Source of the DNA: Solobacterium sp. | Lineage (GTDB): Bacteria > Bacillota_I > Bacilli_A > Erysipelotrichales > Erysipelotrichaceae | DNA: 52,797 bases | Assembly: GCA_024693325.1 (NCBI GenBank) | Contig: JAILLA010000027.1 | Coordinates: 1-52,797 of the forward strand | Direction: 5' to 3' | Notes under the pieces: model-generated | Seen by the model: the letters and a program-made list of their open reading frames with translations, nothing else | Database searches by the model: none | Told to the model about the DNA's origin: nothing | Shown: in pieces, positions 15,138 to 24,287 of the stretch | Layout of the letters: each line of letters opens with the position of its first letter | How positions within the stretch are numbered: the stretch's first letter is position 1 | Translations under genes and position numbers: made by a program

Positions 15138-16490
15138 ATGACAAGAGAAAAATTCGGTTCAAGACTCGGTTTTCTTCTGGTCAGCGCAGGATGCGCGATC
15201 GGAATCGGAAATGTATGGAAGTTTCCGTACGTGACCGGTGAAAACGGCGGAGGCATTTTCGTGCTGTTTTATCTGCTGTTTCTTATGATCATGGGACTGC
15301 CTGTATTGACGATGGAACTGGCTGTAGGCAGAGCTTCACGTAAAAGTGCTGTGCTTGCATATCAGACACTGGAAAAACCGGGAAGCTTCTGGCATCTTCA
15401 CGGCTGGGTAGCCATCGCAGGATGCTATTTGCTGATGATGTATTACACGACTGTTTCGGGATGGATGGTCAGTTATTTTGTGAAGTTCCTGACCGGAACA
15501 TTCTCAGGCGTGCTGGTGGAAGAAACGGCCGGGGTATTCAACACCATGATGGCGAATCCGGCAGAAATGACTGCTTTCATGGCACTGACTGTCTGCGCAG
15601 GGTTCCTGGTATGCTCGCTCGGACTCCAGAACGGTATTGAACGCATTACGAAGGTAATGATGACCGGACTTCTGGTTCTGATCATCGTATTGGCAGTACA
15701 TTGCCTTGGAATGCCGGGTGCTGTGAAGGGTGTTGCATTCTATCTGAAGCCTGATCCGGCAGAGGCTGCCCGTGTCGGTCTGTTCAATGTCATGACCGCT
15801 GCGATGAGCCAGGCGTTCTTTACATTGAGCCTGGGTGTCGCGTCCATGGAGATCTTCGGAAGCTACATGAGCAAGGACAATACACTGATGCAGGAATCCC
15901 TTTGGATCTGCGTTCTGGATACATTTGTTGCGCTTGTCAGCGGCCTGATCATTTTCCCGGCATGCTTCAGTTTCGGTGTACAACCGGATGCCGGTCCTGA
16001 CCTGATCTTCATCACGCTTCCTAAAGTATTCATGAGCATGACCGGAGGAAGGCTCTGGGGAACGCTGTTCTTCCTGTTCATGACATTTGCCAGCTTCTCA
16101 ACAGTCATCGCGGTATTCGAAAACCTGATCTCCTGCTGCATTGACAATTTCGGCTGGAGCAGAAAAAAAGCGGTCACCATCAATCTGCTGTTCATGCTGG
16201 CCGCAAGTATGCCGTGTGTTCTTGGTTTTAATATCTGGTCCGGCTGGAATCCGATCAAAGGAATGAATGTCCTCGGCAGTGAAGACTTTATCGTGTCAAA
16301 TCTCCTGCTGCCTGTCGGGGCATTGATATATCTCCTGTTCTGTACGACAAAATGGGGCTGGGGATTTGACAACTACATTGCCGAAGCAAATACAGGAAGC
16401 GGCATGAAGATGCCTGTATGGCTGAAAGGATATTTCCAGTGGATCCTGCCGCTCCTGATCATCGGAATATTCGTCAGCGGATTATTATAA
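15138..16490 (+). CDS. Neurotransmitter:sodium symporter (NSS/SNF) family transporter
   Basis: 450 residues with about eleven hydrophobic segments. The sodium and substrate site of TM1 is seen in GCAIGIGNVWKFPYVTGENG, the strongest family signature. Bacterial NSS members (LeuT, MhsT, TnaT) import amino acids with Na+, often hydrophobic or aromatic ones; the substrate cannot be read here. The ATG follows AAGGGGAAG. Its stop overlaps the stop of the convergent 6-phospho-beta-glucosidase gene by six bases, and its terminator lies within that gene. Confidence 0.93.
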   Translation: MTREKFGSRLGFLLVSAGCAIGIGNVWKFPYVTGENGGGIFVLFYLLFLMIMGLPVLTMELAVGRASRKSAVLAYQTLEKPGSFWHLHGWVAIAGCYLLMMYYTTVSGWMVSYFVKFLTGTFSGVLVEETAGVFNTMMANPAEMTAFMALTVCAGFLVCSLGLQNGIERITKVMMTGLLVLIIVLAVHCLGMPGAVKGVAFYLKPDPAEAARVGLFNVMTAAMSQAFFTLSLGVASMEIFGSYMSKDNTLMQESLWICVLDTFVALVSGLIIFPACFSFGVQPDAGPDLIFITLPKVFMSMTGGRLWGTLFFLFMTFASFSTVIAVFENLISCCIDNFGWSRKKAVTINLLFMLAASMPCVLGFNIWSGWNPIKGMNVLGSEDFIVSNLLLPVGALIYLLFCTTKWGWGFDNYIAEANTGSGMKMPVWLKGYFQWILPLLIIGIFVSGLL

Positions 16491-17846
16491 TTCATCACCA
16501 TTTGAAGCTATTACCTGTTTCAGCCAGTAATAGCTTTTTTTAGGCACGCGTTTCATGTCCCTGAGGTCATGATTGCCGCGGTTGACATAGACGACACCGT
16601 ATCGCTTTTCCATATCTCCCTGGGAACTCAGGATATCGATCAGTCCCCATCCAAGGTACCCTAGCACTTCAGCACCATCCAGTTCCATAGTTTCTTTCAT
16701 GGCCTTGATATGGTCTCTGTGGTAGCTGATCCTGTAGTCATCCTCGATCATATCTGTCCCGTTCCATGTTTCACGGACACCGATGCCGTTTTCGATCGGG
16801 AATACAGGGATCCTGTATCTGCTGTACATTCTGGTCATGATCATACGGAAACCTTCAGGATCGATCTGCCATCCCCATTCACTGGCTTTCAGATAGGGGT
16901 TCGGTGCATTTCCGTATTTGCCGTATTCATAAACAGAAGCATCTGCAGGAATCAGCTGTGAGTCGATGACACCGGACTGGTAATAGCTGAATGCAAGATA
17001 ATCAGATCTGCACTGCCGGATCGCTTCTGTTTCTTCTTCTGTTGTCTCCAGACAGATGTCGTGATTGCTGAGATATTTCAGGAACAGCGGAGAATATCCT
17101 CTTCCGGCAAATACATCCAAGAGATTAAAGAACATCAGTTCGTTGAAGATCTCAGCTGCCCGGATGTCTTCCGGCCTGCAGGAAGCGGGATACCGGGGTG
17201 TATATGCCAGCATTCCTCCGATCTGTGCATCGGTATGCTCATGGAGGTAGTTGCTCAGCATGCAGTGTGCCGCCATGACATTATGCGTGATCTGCAGAAG
17301 GTTCTGCTCTGAGGGTGCGGCCTTCAATACACCTGCGATCCTGTATGCGATCGGCGATGTATAAAGGTTCTGCTCGTTGAACGTGATCCAGTATTTTACT
17401 TTATGTGCATAGCGGTCAATGATCCTTTTGCCGAAACGGACAAAACAGCGGACCGTTTCTTTGGAAAGGAACCCGTCATAATGTTCCGCCAGGTATAAAG
17501 GCATATCAAAATGATAGAGACAGATCATCGGTTCAATACCGCGCTCGATCAGGGCATCGATGAATCTGTCATAGTATTGAAGACCTTCTTCATTAAATTC
17601 ACCGTATCCGTCCTGAACACATCTGCTCCAGGATATCTGGAACCGGTACATGTTCATTCCGAGATCCTTCATCAGATCCATATCTTCTTCGAAATGATGA
17701 TAATTGTCATTGGCAAAGTGCCAGTCGCTCGTATTTTCACCAGCTTCACGGATATCATAAACGGACAATGATTTGCCGCCTTCATTCCATCCGCCTTCTG
17801 TCTGCATGCTGGAAACACTGTTGCCCCAGAAAAAGGTCTGCTTCAT
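16485..17846 (-). CDS. 6-phospho-beta-glucosidase (GH1)
   Basis: 453-residue GH1 enzyme. The acid/base glutamate is in TFNEQN and the nucleophile glutamate in PIENGIG. The SQGDMEKRYGVVYV segment matches the loop by which phospho-specific GH1 enzymes hold the 6-phosphate. It should split PTS-imported phosphorylated beta-glucosides to glucose-6-phosphate and aglycone in the cytoplasm. The ATG at 17846 follows GGAGGAG; the longer frame reaches into the preceding gene. No beta-glucoside PTS gene lies next to it. It follows the deformylase-like gene by 16 bases and is probably cotranscribed with it. Confidence 0.92.
   Translation of the reverse strand: MKQTFFWGNSVSSMQTEGGWNEGGKSLSVYDIREAGENTSDWHFANDNYHHFEEDMDLMKDLGMNMYRFQISWSRCVQDGYGEFNEEGLQYYDRFIDALIERGIEPMICLYHFDMPLYLAEHYDGFLSKETVRCFVRFGKRIIDRYAHKVKYWITFNEQNLYTSPIAYRIAGVLKAAPSEQNLLQITHNVMAAHCMLSNYLHEHTDAQIGGMLAYTPRYPASCRPEDIRAAEIFNELMFFNLLDVFAGRGYSPLFLKYLSNHDICLETTEEETEAIRQCRSDYLAFSYYQSGVIDSQLIPADASVYEYGKYGNAPNPYLKASEWGWQIDPEGFRMIMTRMYSRYRIPVFPIENGIGVRETWNGTDMIEDDYRISYHRDHIKAMKETMELDGAEVLGYLGWGLIDILSSQGDMEKRYGVVYVNRGNHDLRDMKRVPKKSYYWLKQVIASNGDEL
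16506..16541 (+). terminator. Terminator of the NSS gene inside the convergent GH1 coding sequence
   Basis: AGCTATTAC (16506-16514) and GTAATAGCT (16527-16535) form a perfect nine-pair stem followed by a T run to 16541. On the other strand the same bases encode the C-terminal KKSYYWLK segment of the GH1 enzyme. Confidence 0.75.
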
Positions 17847-17862
17847 ATAATACTCCTCCGTG

Positions 17863-18273
17863 TCAGATAACGATCCCGTTGGTATGGTCGATCTCATGCT
17901 GGATGATCTGAGCGGTATAACCGCTGAATTTCTGCTGTTTTTTGTGGAAGGACAGATCCTGATAGGAGACTGTAATGTTTTTGTAGCGTGTTGTCTTGCG
18001 TGTACCGCTCAGGCTCAGACAGCCCTCTTCTGCTTCATAAGGGCCGGATCTGGCGGTAATGACCGGATTCATCATGCAGAAAACTGCCGGGCCTGTACTG
18101 AAAACGATGATCCGTTTCAGTACGCCGATCATGTTTGCTGCCATGCCAACACATGAATCCCTGCGGCTTTTCAGGGTATCCATCAGATCGGCTGCTGTCT
18201 GAAGATCGGAAATATCCGCATCTTTTGACGGCCGTGAAAGAAGAAACAAATCTTTACAAACAGGCTGTATCAT
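17863..18273 (-). CDS. Peptide deformylase-like protein
   Basis: 136 residues with two of three deformylase motifs intact: EGCLS (83-87, metal cysteine) and QHEIDH (125-130, metal histidines and catalytic Glu). Motif I reads GMAANMIG (43-50), so the glutamine of the canonical GLAAPQ, which stabilises the transition state, is methionine. This short variant occurs in Bacillota to my knowledge and may be a second, atypical deformylase. Whether it deformylates is uncertain. The start follows AAAGGAAA. It is transcribed away from the sucrose-type operon and shares the regulatory region at 18317-18358 with it. Confidence 0.8.
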   Translation of the reverse strand: MIQPVCKDLFLLSRPSKDADISDLQTAADLMDTLKSRRDSCVGMAANMIGVLKRIIVFSTGPAVFCMMNPVITARSGPYEAEEGCLSLSGTRKTTRYKNITVSYQDLSFHKKQQKFSGYTAQIIQHEIDHTNGIVI

Positions 18274-18316
18274 AAATTTCCTTTCTTTTGGAACTTGAAG
18301 GATTCCTATCTTTCTT

Positions 18317-18358
18317 TTGACACACTAAAATAGTACAATATCACTAGTATTGGTGTCA
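18317..18358. promoter_or_regulatory. Divergent promoter/operator region (TGACAC...GTGTCA)
   Basis: Between the deformylase-like gene (minus) and the fructokinase gene (plus) lies an inverted repeat TGACAC (18318-18323) / GTGTCA (18353-18358) spaced by 29 bases. The left arm overlaps a perfect -35 TTGACA (18317-18322) for the plus strand; possible -10 boxes are TATCAC or TACAAT. The right arm, read on the minus strand, also supplies a GTGACA -35. This looks like an operator for a regulator of the sugar operon; no candidate regulator gene is adjacent. Confidence 0.45.
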
Positions 18359-18389
18359 CAGAAGTATCAAAATTGATGGGAGGAATCGT

Positions 18390-19379
18390 ATGACTACTAA
18401 CAACCGTCCCCGGCTTGATGTTGTTGCTTTGGGAGAACTTTTAATAGACTTCACGGAAAACGGAATGTCTGAACAAGGAAACCCTCTTATGGAAGCAAAT
18501 CCCGGAGGAGCACCCTGCAACGTATTGAGCATGCTTACAAGATTCGGCAAGAAGGTAGGCTTTATCGGAAAAGTCGGAAACGATGGATTCGGTAAGATGC
18601 TTGCCGGCGCTATTGCCGAGCAGGGAATCGTTACAGACGGACTCTGCTTTGACCATGATGTACATACAACGCTGGCTCTGGTATTGAAACTGCCGAACGG
18701 CGACAGAGATTTCGCATTCTACAGAAAACCCGGTGCAGATATGAACCTGCGTGCGGAAGAAGTCAATGTTGATCTGATCAAGAGCGCAAGACTGTTCCAC
18801 TTCGGTTCACTGTCGCTGACAGATGAACCTGTCAGAAGCGCAACGCAGAAGGCGATCGCTGTAGCGGAAGATGCGGGCCTCATCATTACATTTGACCCGA
18901 ACCTGAGAGAACCGCTGTGGGATACGCTCGATCAGGCAAAAGAACAGATCGCATACGGTATGAGACATGCACATGTTCTGAAGATCTCGGATAATGAGAT
19001 CACCTGGTTCACCGGCAAGCAGGACTATGAAGAAGGCATCAGATATCTTCAGGAAACATATCCGAACCTGAAGCTGATCTGCCTGTCAATGGGACCTGAC
19101 GGCAGCCGTGCATGCTATGGCAATCTCAGAGTGGAAGTACCGGCATTCCTTCAGGAAAAGACGATCGAAACTACAGGTGCAGGAGATACATTCTGCGCAT
19201 GCATGCTGAACATGGTGCTGGATAAAGGACTTGAAGGTCTGACAGCAGAGGATCTGAAGGATATGCTCGAAACAGCTAACGCAGCTGCTTCGATCGTTAC
19301 AACAAGGAAGGGTGCACTCAGAGTTATGCCTCAGCTGAGCGACGTGCATGTATTCCTTGCAGAAAGGAAAAAGTCATGA
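18390..19379 (+). CDS. scrK: PfkB-family fructokinase
   Basis: 329-residue ribokinase-like kinase. Sugar-binding N-terminal segment ANPGGAPCNV (about 44-53); ATP and catalytic-base motif TTGAGDTFCACML near residue 260. Length and wording fit bacterial fructokinases that phosphorylate free fructose at C6. The ATG follows GGGAGGA. It leads a five-gene run (GH13, HAD, PTS, HPr) and overlaps the GH13 gene by four bases. Fructose would be the expected product of the downstream sucrose-splitting enzyme, which supports the call. Confidence 0.88.
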   Translation: MTTNNRPRLDVVALGELLIDFTENGMSEQGNPLMEANPGGAPCNVLSMLTRFGKKVGFIGKVGNDGFGKMLAGAIAEQGIVTDGLCFDHDVHTTLALVLKLPNGDRDFAFYRKPGADMNLRAEEVNVDLIKSARLFHFGSLSLTDEPVRSATQKAIAVAEDAGLIITFDPNLREPLWDTLDQAKEQIAYGMRHAHVLKISDNEITWFTGKQDYEEGIRYLQETYPNLKLICLSMGPDGSRACYGNLRVEVPAFLQEKTIETTGAGDTFCACMLNMVLDKGLEGLTAEDLKDMLETANAAASIVTTRKGALRVMPQLSDVHVFLAERKKS

Positions 19380-21445
19380 TTGATCAGAGCTGGAATGAAG
19401 AATTCAAAAAACGTCTAACTGCAAACTATGATGAGATGAAAGACCTGTATCTGAGTCTTTATCATGATGAACATGCTTTCGATTATTTCTGCACCATGCT
19501 GTATGACTATTATTCACAGCGCTCTTCCCTTCTGAAGGAATGGGATGAAGCACGTGAAGACGTTCCGGACTGGTTCAAAGGAAATGACATGCTCGGAATG
19601 CTGATGTATACAAACTGCTTTGCAGGAAATCTGAAAGGCGTTCTTTCGCATATCGATTATCTGAAAGAAGTCGGCATCAACTATCTGCATCTGATGCCGT
19701 TGCTGGAAAGCCCTAAGGGAAGAAGTGACGGCGGTTACGCAGTATCTGATTTCCGTAAAGTACAGCCTGAACTTGGCACAATGGAAGAACTGGCTGAACT
19801 GGCAGACACATGCCACCGCAAGGGCATGAGCCTGTGCCTTGACTTTGTCATGAATCACACCAGTGAAGATCATGAATGGGCAAAGCGCGCAAGAGCCGGT
19901 GAAAAGGAATACCAGGACCGTTATTTCTTCTATGATGACTGGACGATCCCGAATGAATATGAGAAGTCTGTTCCGCAGGTGTTCCCGACAACAGCTCCGG
20001 GCAACTTCACATATAACGAAGATACAGGAAAGATCGTCATGACGATGTTCTATCCTTACCAGTGGGACCTCAACTACCGTAATCCTGTCGTCTTCAATGA
20101 TATGACAGCCAATATGCTGTATCTGTGCAACCACGGCGTGGATATCATCCGTCTGGATGCTGTTCCGTATATCTGGAAAGAAGTCGGAACAACATGCAGA
20201 AACCTTCCGCAGGTCCATATCCTGACACGTCTGATGCGTATGGCAACAGAAGTTGTATGTCCGGGGACACTGCTGCTGGGTGAGGTCGTCATGGAACCTT
20301 CCAAAGTCGTTCCTTATTTCGGAAGCCTGAAGACACCGGAATGCCATATGCTCTACAATGTAACGACGATGGCAAGTACCTGGCATACAGTTGCGACAAG
20401 AGATGTCCGCCTGCTGAGACATCAGCTGGAGAGCGTATTCGCACTGCCGAAGCAGTATACATTCCTGAACTATCTTAGATGCCATGATGATATCGGCTGG
20501 GGCCTGGATTATGACTATCTGAAGCAGTTCGGTATGGATGAAGTTCCTCATAAGAAATACCTGAATGACTGCCTGACAGGCAAACTGGCCGGCAGTGAAG
20601 CAAGAGGCGAAACATACAATGATGATCCGCGTCTGGGTGATGCGAGACTCGTCGGTATGACAGCTTCCCTGACAGGTATGGAAGCTGCAGACTATGAGCA
20701 GAATGAATGGAAACTGGCAAGAGCGATCGATTATGATGTCATGTTGCATGCATTCCTGTTCACACAGAGCGGCATCCCTGTCCTCTACAGCGGTGATGAG
20801 ATCGGCCAGCTGAATGACTATACATATCACAATGATCCGCTGAAAGCAGATGACAGCCGTTATCTCCACAGAGGAAACTTCAACTGGGAACACGCTGCAA
20901 TGCGTTTCGATGAAAACACAAGACAGGGCAAGCTCTATAAGAGACTGCGTGAACTGATCAAGGCACGTTCTGAATTTGCAGTATTTGAATCCGATGCAGA
21001 TACATGGGTCGTCGAAACATGGAATAACCGTGTACTTGGAATCGGCAGATATTATAACGGTGAGAAACTGATCGCACTGTTCAACTTCAGCGATAAAGAA
21101 GAAACAGCATGGATCCATGAAACAGAGGACTATGTTGATCTGCTGACGAAGGAACCTGTAAACGCAGATGCTGTTACACTCGCTCCGCAGAGCTTTGTCT
21201 GGATGTATCATTCCTATGAAGGAGACCGGACAAGGACTGCTGTAGCGCCGAAACTCGTTTATCCTGAGAAGAAGGCACCGAAACCCAAGAAGCAGAAGGA
21301 AGAGAAGAAAGCGGAAAAGAAGGAAGAAAAGAAGGCAGATGAAGAACTGACAGCAGTATCTGTAGTCGTCAGAAAAATGCCTTTGAAGGGAGCGCCTGCA
21401 AGACAGCTTACAAGAGCTATGAGACGCTGCAAGGGTAGATATTAA
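19376..21445 (+). CDS. Amylosucrase-like GH13 enzyme with charged C-terminal tail
   Basis: 689 residues. Long stretches follow amylosucrase (GH13_4): MLGMLMYTNCFAGNLKGVL, NYLHLMPLLESP, QWDLNYRNP. Catalytic residues: nucleophile D261 (IIRLDAV), acid/base E303 (LLGEVV), H370-D371-D372 (RCHDDIGWG). Amylosucrase turns sucrose into an alpha-1,4-glucan plus fructose. Here a PTS would deliver sucrose-6-phosphate, so it may instead act on that or on dephosphorylated sucrose. After the usual end (about residue 615) comes a Lys/Glu-rich helix-like stretch (about 625-660) and a basic tail, which I do not know from the family. Start coupled to the fructokinase gene; stop touches the HAD gene start. Confidence 0.85.
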   Translation: MIDQSWNEEFKKRLTANYDEMKDLYLSLYHDEHAFDYFCTMLYDYYSQRSSLLKEWDEAREDVPDWFKGNDMLGMLMYTNCFAGNLKGVLSHIDYLKEVGINYLHLMPLLESPKGRSDGGYAVSDFRKVQPELGTMEELAELADTCHRKGMSLCLDFVMNHTSEDHEWAKRARAGEKEYQDRYFFYDDWTIPNEYEKSVPQVFPTTAPGNFTYNEDTGKIVMTMFYPYQWDLNYRNPVVFNDMTANMLYLCNHGVDIIRLDAVPYIWKEVGTTCRNLPQVHILTRLMRMATEVVCPGTLLLGEVVMEPSKVVPYFGSLKTPECHMLYNVTTMASTWHTVATRDVRLLRHQLESVFALPKQYTFLNYLRCHDDIGWGLDYDYLKQFGMDEVPHKKYLNDCLTGKLAGSEARGETYNDDPRLGDARLVGMTASLTGMEAADYEQNEWKLARAIDYDVMLHAFLFTQSGIPVLYSGDEIGQLNDYTYHNDPLKADDSRYLHRGNFNWEHAAMRFDENTRQGKLYKRLRELIKARSEFAVFESDADTWVVETWNNRVLGIGRYYNGEKLIALFNFSDKEETAWIHETEDYVDLLTKEPVNADAVTLAPQSFVWMYHSYEGDRTRTAVAPKLVYPEKKAPKPKKQKEEKKAEKKEEKKADEELTAVSVVVRKMPLKGAPARQLTRAMRRCKGRY

Positions 21446-22266
21446 TGCCTAAACTCATTTTCCTCGACATCGACGGAACCCTGACAGAACCGGGTTCCAA
21501 CGTCCCGCCTGCAAGCGCACTGGAGGCGATCAGACGAAGCCGTGAAAAAGGAAATCTGATCTATCTGTGCACCGGAAGGAACATGGGTATGCTGGCACCG
21601 GTCATGAAATTCGGCTTTGACGGAGCGGTAGCTCTGGGCGGAGGCTATATTCTGGCCGGAAACGAAGTGATCTATGATCATCCGATGACAAAAGAACAGT
21701 TTGAAACGGCAATGGATGTTCTGAAACGTAACGAAGTATTCCGCACAATAGAAGCGAAAGATGTTACATACGGAGATGAAGACCTCGGTGATTTCCTGAA
21801 AGACTCCGAAGGAGGCAACTCTGAGATCGAAAGATGGAGAAAAGCTCTGTCACAGGATCTCGGCATCAGACCGATGGGTGAATATGACGGACGTGACATC
21901 TATAAGATCGTAATCATGTGTACAGCAGCATCCCAGCTTGAAGAGCCGAGACAGCTTCTGGAAAAGGACTTCCTGTTCTCGATACAGGATGTAGCTGCAC
22001 ACCACTGTCTGAACGGTGACCTGGTAAACAGGGCATTTGATAAGGGCAAGGCGATCCTGAGAGTATGCAGTCATCTCGGTATCCCGGTGGAGGATACGTA
22101 TGGATTCGGAGATTCCATGAACGACCTGGAAATGATCGAAACGGTCGGAACCAGCGTATGCATGGAAAACGGATCGGCGAAACTGAAGGAGATCAGCGAT
22201 GTGATCGCTCCTTCGGTTACCGATGACGGATTATTTAAGACTTTTGAACAGCTCGGATTATTCTGA
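21445..22266 (+). CDS. HAD-superfamily (Cof-type) phosphatase
   Basis: 273 residues with HAD motifs: nucleophile Asp in FLDIDGTLTEPG (motif I), the threonine in LCTGRN (motif II), K in DKGKAILRV and the acidic GFGDSMNDLEM (motif IV). The C2-type cap in the middle is that of Cof/sugar-phosphate phosphatases. Its place between the amylosucrase-like gene and the PTS suggests a sugar phosphate substrate, possibly sucrose-6-phosphate, but that is inference. The start overlaps the preceding stop by one base (TAATG). Confidence 0.87.
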   Translation: MPKLIFLDIDGTLTEPGSNVPPASALEAIRRSREKGNLIYLCTGRNMGMLAPVMKFGFDGAVALGGGYILAGNEVIYDHPMTKEQFETAMDVLKRNEVFRTIEAKDVTYGDEDLGDFLKDSEGGNSEIERWRKALSQDLGIRPMGEYDGRDIYKIVIMCTAASQLEEPRQLLEKDFLFSIQDVAAHHCLNGDLVNRAFDKGKAILRVCSHLGIPVEDTYGFGDSMNDLEMIETVGTSVCMENGSAKLKEISDVIAPSVTDDGLFKTFEQLGLF

Positions 22267-22310
22267 GCTGATCAAAATACACTACAGGCTTAATTCGGAA
22301 ATACAATGCT

Positions 22311-22330
22311 TACCCGTTGGGATGCGGGTA
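22311..22330 (+). promoter_or_regulatory. Short hairpin just before the PTS ribosome site
   Basis: TACCCG and CGGGTA form a six-pair stem with an eight-base loop, directly followed by the AAAGGGG ribosome site of the PTS gene. Without a T run it is not a terminator. It may stabilise the downstream mRNA or affect initiation, raising PTS expression relative to upstream genes. Confidence 0.35.
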
Positions 22331-22346
22331 GAAAGGGGATAATAAA

Positions 22347-24284
22347 ATGGCATTGGATTACAGAAAATGTGCTGAAGAGATTGCTGCCAATATAGGTGGT
22401 GGCGAGAACGTCGTCAGCGCAGCTCACTGTGCTACCAGACTGCGTCTTGTAATCGCAGATAATGGCAAAGTGAACAAAGATGCTCTGGATAATGTAGAAG
22501 GCGTCCAGGGTATGTTCGAATCAAACGGACAGCTTCAGCTCATCATCGGAACCGGAACAGTTAACAAGGTATTTGACGAATTTATCGCTGTTACAGGTGT
22601 TCAGGCTGGTACAAAAGATGATGTTAAGGCTGCTGCAGCTGCCAAACAGCCTCTCTGGAAGCAGATGCTGAAGACAGTCGGTGACGTATTCGTTCCGATT
22701 CTTCCTGCTATCGTTGCTTCAGGTCTTATGATGGGTCTCGTTGAGGCTCTGGCTAAGATTCCCGGACTCGGCTTCGGCGGATCTGACTGGTTCGCATTCC
22801 TCGACACAGTTGCAAATACTGCGTTCGCTTATCTGCCTGTTATCGTTGCTGTTTCTGCAGCAAGAGTATTCGGCGGAAATATCTTCCTCGGTGCGGTTAT
22901 CGGTCTGCTCATGATCCACTCCGCATTCCTGAATGGATGGAACGTAGCAAATACAGACGCAATCAACTCCTTCTTCGGAGTTACAGATGGTGTTATTCCG
23001 AGATGGCATCTGTTGGGTAATATCATATCCATCCAACGGTCCGGCTATCAGGGACACGTTATCCCGGTCATCATTGCCGTATTCATCATGTGCAAAGTTG
23101 AAAAATGGCTGCACCAGCATGTACCGGAAATGATCGACCTGTTCGTCACACCGCTGACAACAGTATTCGTTACAGCTCTTGTCACACTGTGGATCGTTGG
23201 TCCGATCTTCTCCACACTCGAAACTTGGGTTCTTGCAGGTGCAAAAGTCCTGGTACGCAATCCAATCGGCGCCGGTGCTATGGGTGCTCTGTATCCTGTT
23301 ACTGTCGTCATGGGTCTCCATCATATGTACAACGTTATCGAAGCAGGTATGCTTGCTGAAAGCGGTCTGAACACATGGATGCCGATCGCTTCCGCTGCAA
23401 ACTTCGCACAGTTCGGTGCCTGCCTTGCTGTAGGTCTCAAGGTTAAGAATGCAAAGACAAAGGCTGTTGCTATTCCTTCCTCACTGTCCGCAGCTCTCGG
23501 TATCACAGAACCCGCTATCTTCGGTGTCAACATGCGCTTCATGAAGCCGTTCGTTGCCGGTATGGTCGGCGGTGCAGTTGGTGCGCTCGTTGCTGCTCTG
23601 TTCGGATTCGGTGCTACAGCATATGGTGTTACAGGTATCCCTGGCTATCTGACTGTATCCAACCCGCTCCAGTACACGATCGTTCTTGCTATCGCAGGCG
23701 GTCTCGCATTTGCTCTGACAACAATGTTCTGGCACGAAGATGTTCCGGAAGCTCCTGCAGCAGTTAAAGAAGCACCTGCAGCAGAACCTGCAGCTGCACC
23801 TGCACCTGCACCGGTAGTTGCTGAAGCTGATACAAATGTTCCGACTGAAGTTGCCCTGACAGCATCCAAGACAGTTGAAAGCAAGGTACTGCAGCCTGTT
23901 GCAGGTAAGATGATCCCTGCATCCGAAATTCCTGATCCGGTATTTGCCGGTGAAGCAATGGGTCCGAGCATCGGTATCCAGCCTGAAGGTGAATTCGTAT
24001 ATGCACCGTTCGATGGCAAGGTAGCAATGCTGTTCCCGACAAAGCATGCTGTTGGTCTGATGTCTGATACAGGCGTTGAGATCCTGATCCACGTTGGTGT
24101 TGATACTGTCAGCATGGACGGCGAAGGTTTCGAAGCATTCGTTGAACAGGATCAGACAGTTAAAGCAGGCGACAAGCTGATCCACTTCGATCGTGCAAAG
24201 ATCGCTGCTGCAAACCATCCTGATACTGTAATCGTAGTTGTTACAAACAGCTTCGATCTGACTGACGTCAAGAAAGCGGTTTAA
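22347..24284 (+). CDS. PTS EIIBCA permease, sucrose/beta-glucoside-type glucose family
   Basis: 645-residue fused PTS protein. EIIB at about 1-85 with phospho-cysteine C28 in HCATRLRL; EIIC at about 105-465 with around ten membrane segments (GLHHMYNVIE and GITEPAIFG are typical); Ala/Pro/Glu linker at about 468-500; Crr-type EIIA at about 510-645 with FVYAPFDGKV and the active histidine in ILIHVGVDTV. Sucrose-type members import and phosphorylate sucrose to sucrose-6-phosphate; fructokinase next door supports sucrose. The specific sugar is inferred. Followed three bases later by an HPr-like gene. Confidence 0.92.
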   Translation: MALDYRKCAEEIAANIGGGENVVSAAHCATRLRLVIADNGKVNKDALDNVEGVQGMFESNGQLQLIIGTGTVNKVFDEFIAVTGVQAGTKDDVKAAAAAKQPLWKQMLKTVGDVFVPILPAIVASGLMMGLVEALAKIPGLGFGGSDWFAFLDTVANTAFAYLPVIVAVSAARVFGGNIFLGAVIGLLMIHSAFLNGWNVANTDAINSFFGVTDGVIPRWHLLGNIISIQRSGYQGHVIPVIIAVFIMCKVEKWLHQHVPEMIDLFVTPLTTVFVTALVTLWIVGPIFSTLETWVLAGAKVLVRNPIGAGAMGALYPVTVVMGLHHMYNVIEAGMLAESGLNTWMPIASAANFAQFGACLAVGLKVKNAKTKAVAIPSSLSAALGITEPAIFGVNMRFMKPFVAGMVGGAVGALVAALFGFGATAYGVTGIPGYLTVSNPLQYTIVLAIAGGLAFALTTMFWHEDVPEAPAAVKEAPAAEPAAAPAPAPVVAEADTNVPTEVALTASKTVESKVLQPVAGKMIPASEIPDPVFAGEAMGPSIGIQPEGEFVYAPFDGKVAMLFPTKHAVGLMSDTGVEILIHVGVDTVSMDGEGFEAFVEQDQTVKAGDKLIHFDRAKIAAANHPDTVIVVVTNSFDLTDVKKAV

Positions 24285-24287
24285 TAT

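Noticed and set aside
19514..21211. Long open frame (565 codons) on the minus strand opposite the amylosucrase-like gene
   Set aside because: It mirrors a well-supported GH13 gene, is rich in Cys, Ile and His in a way typical of antisense shadows, and has no ribosome site or recognisable domain.
19376..21445. Sucrose phosphorylase or sucrose-6-phosphate phosphorylase (GH13_18)
   Set aside because: Those are about 480-500 residues. Length and the segments FAGNLKGVL, QWDLNYRNP and HDDIGWG match amylosucrase better.
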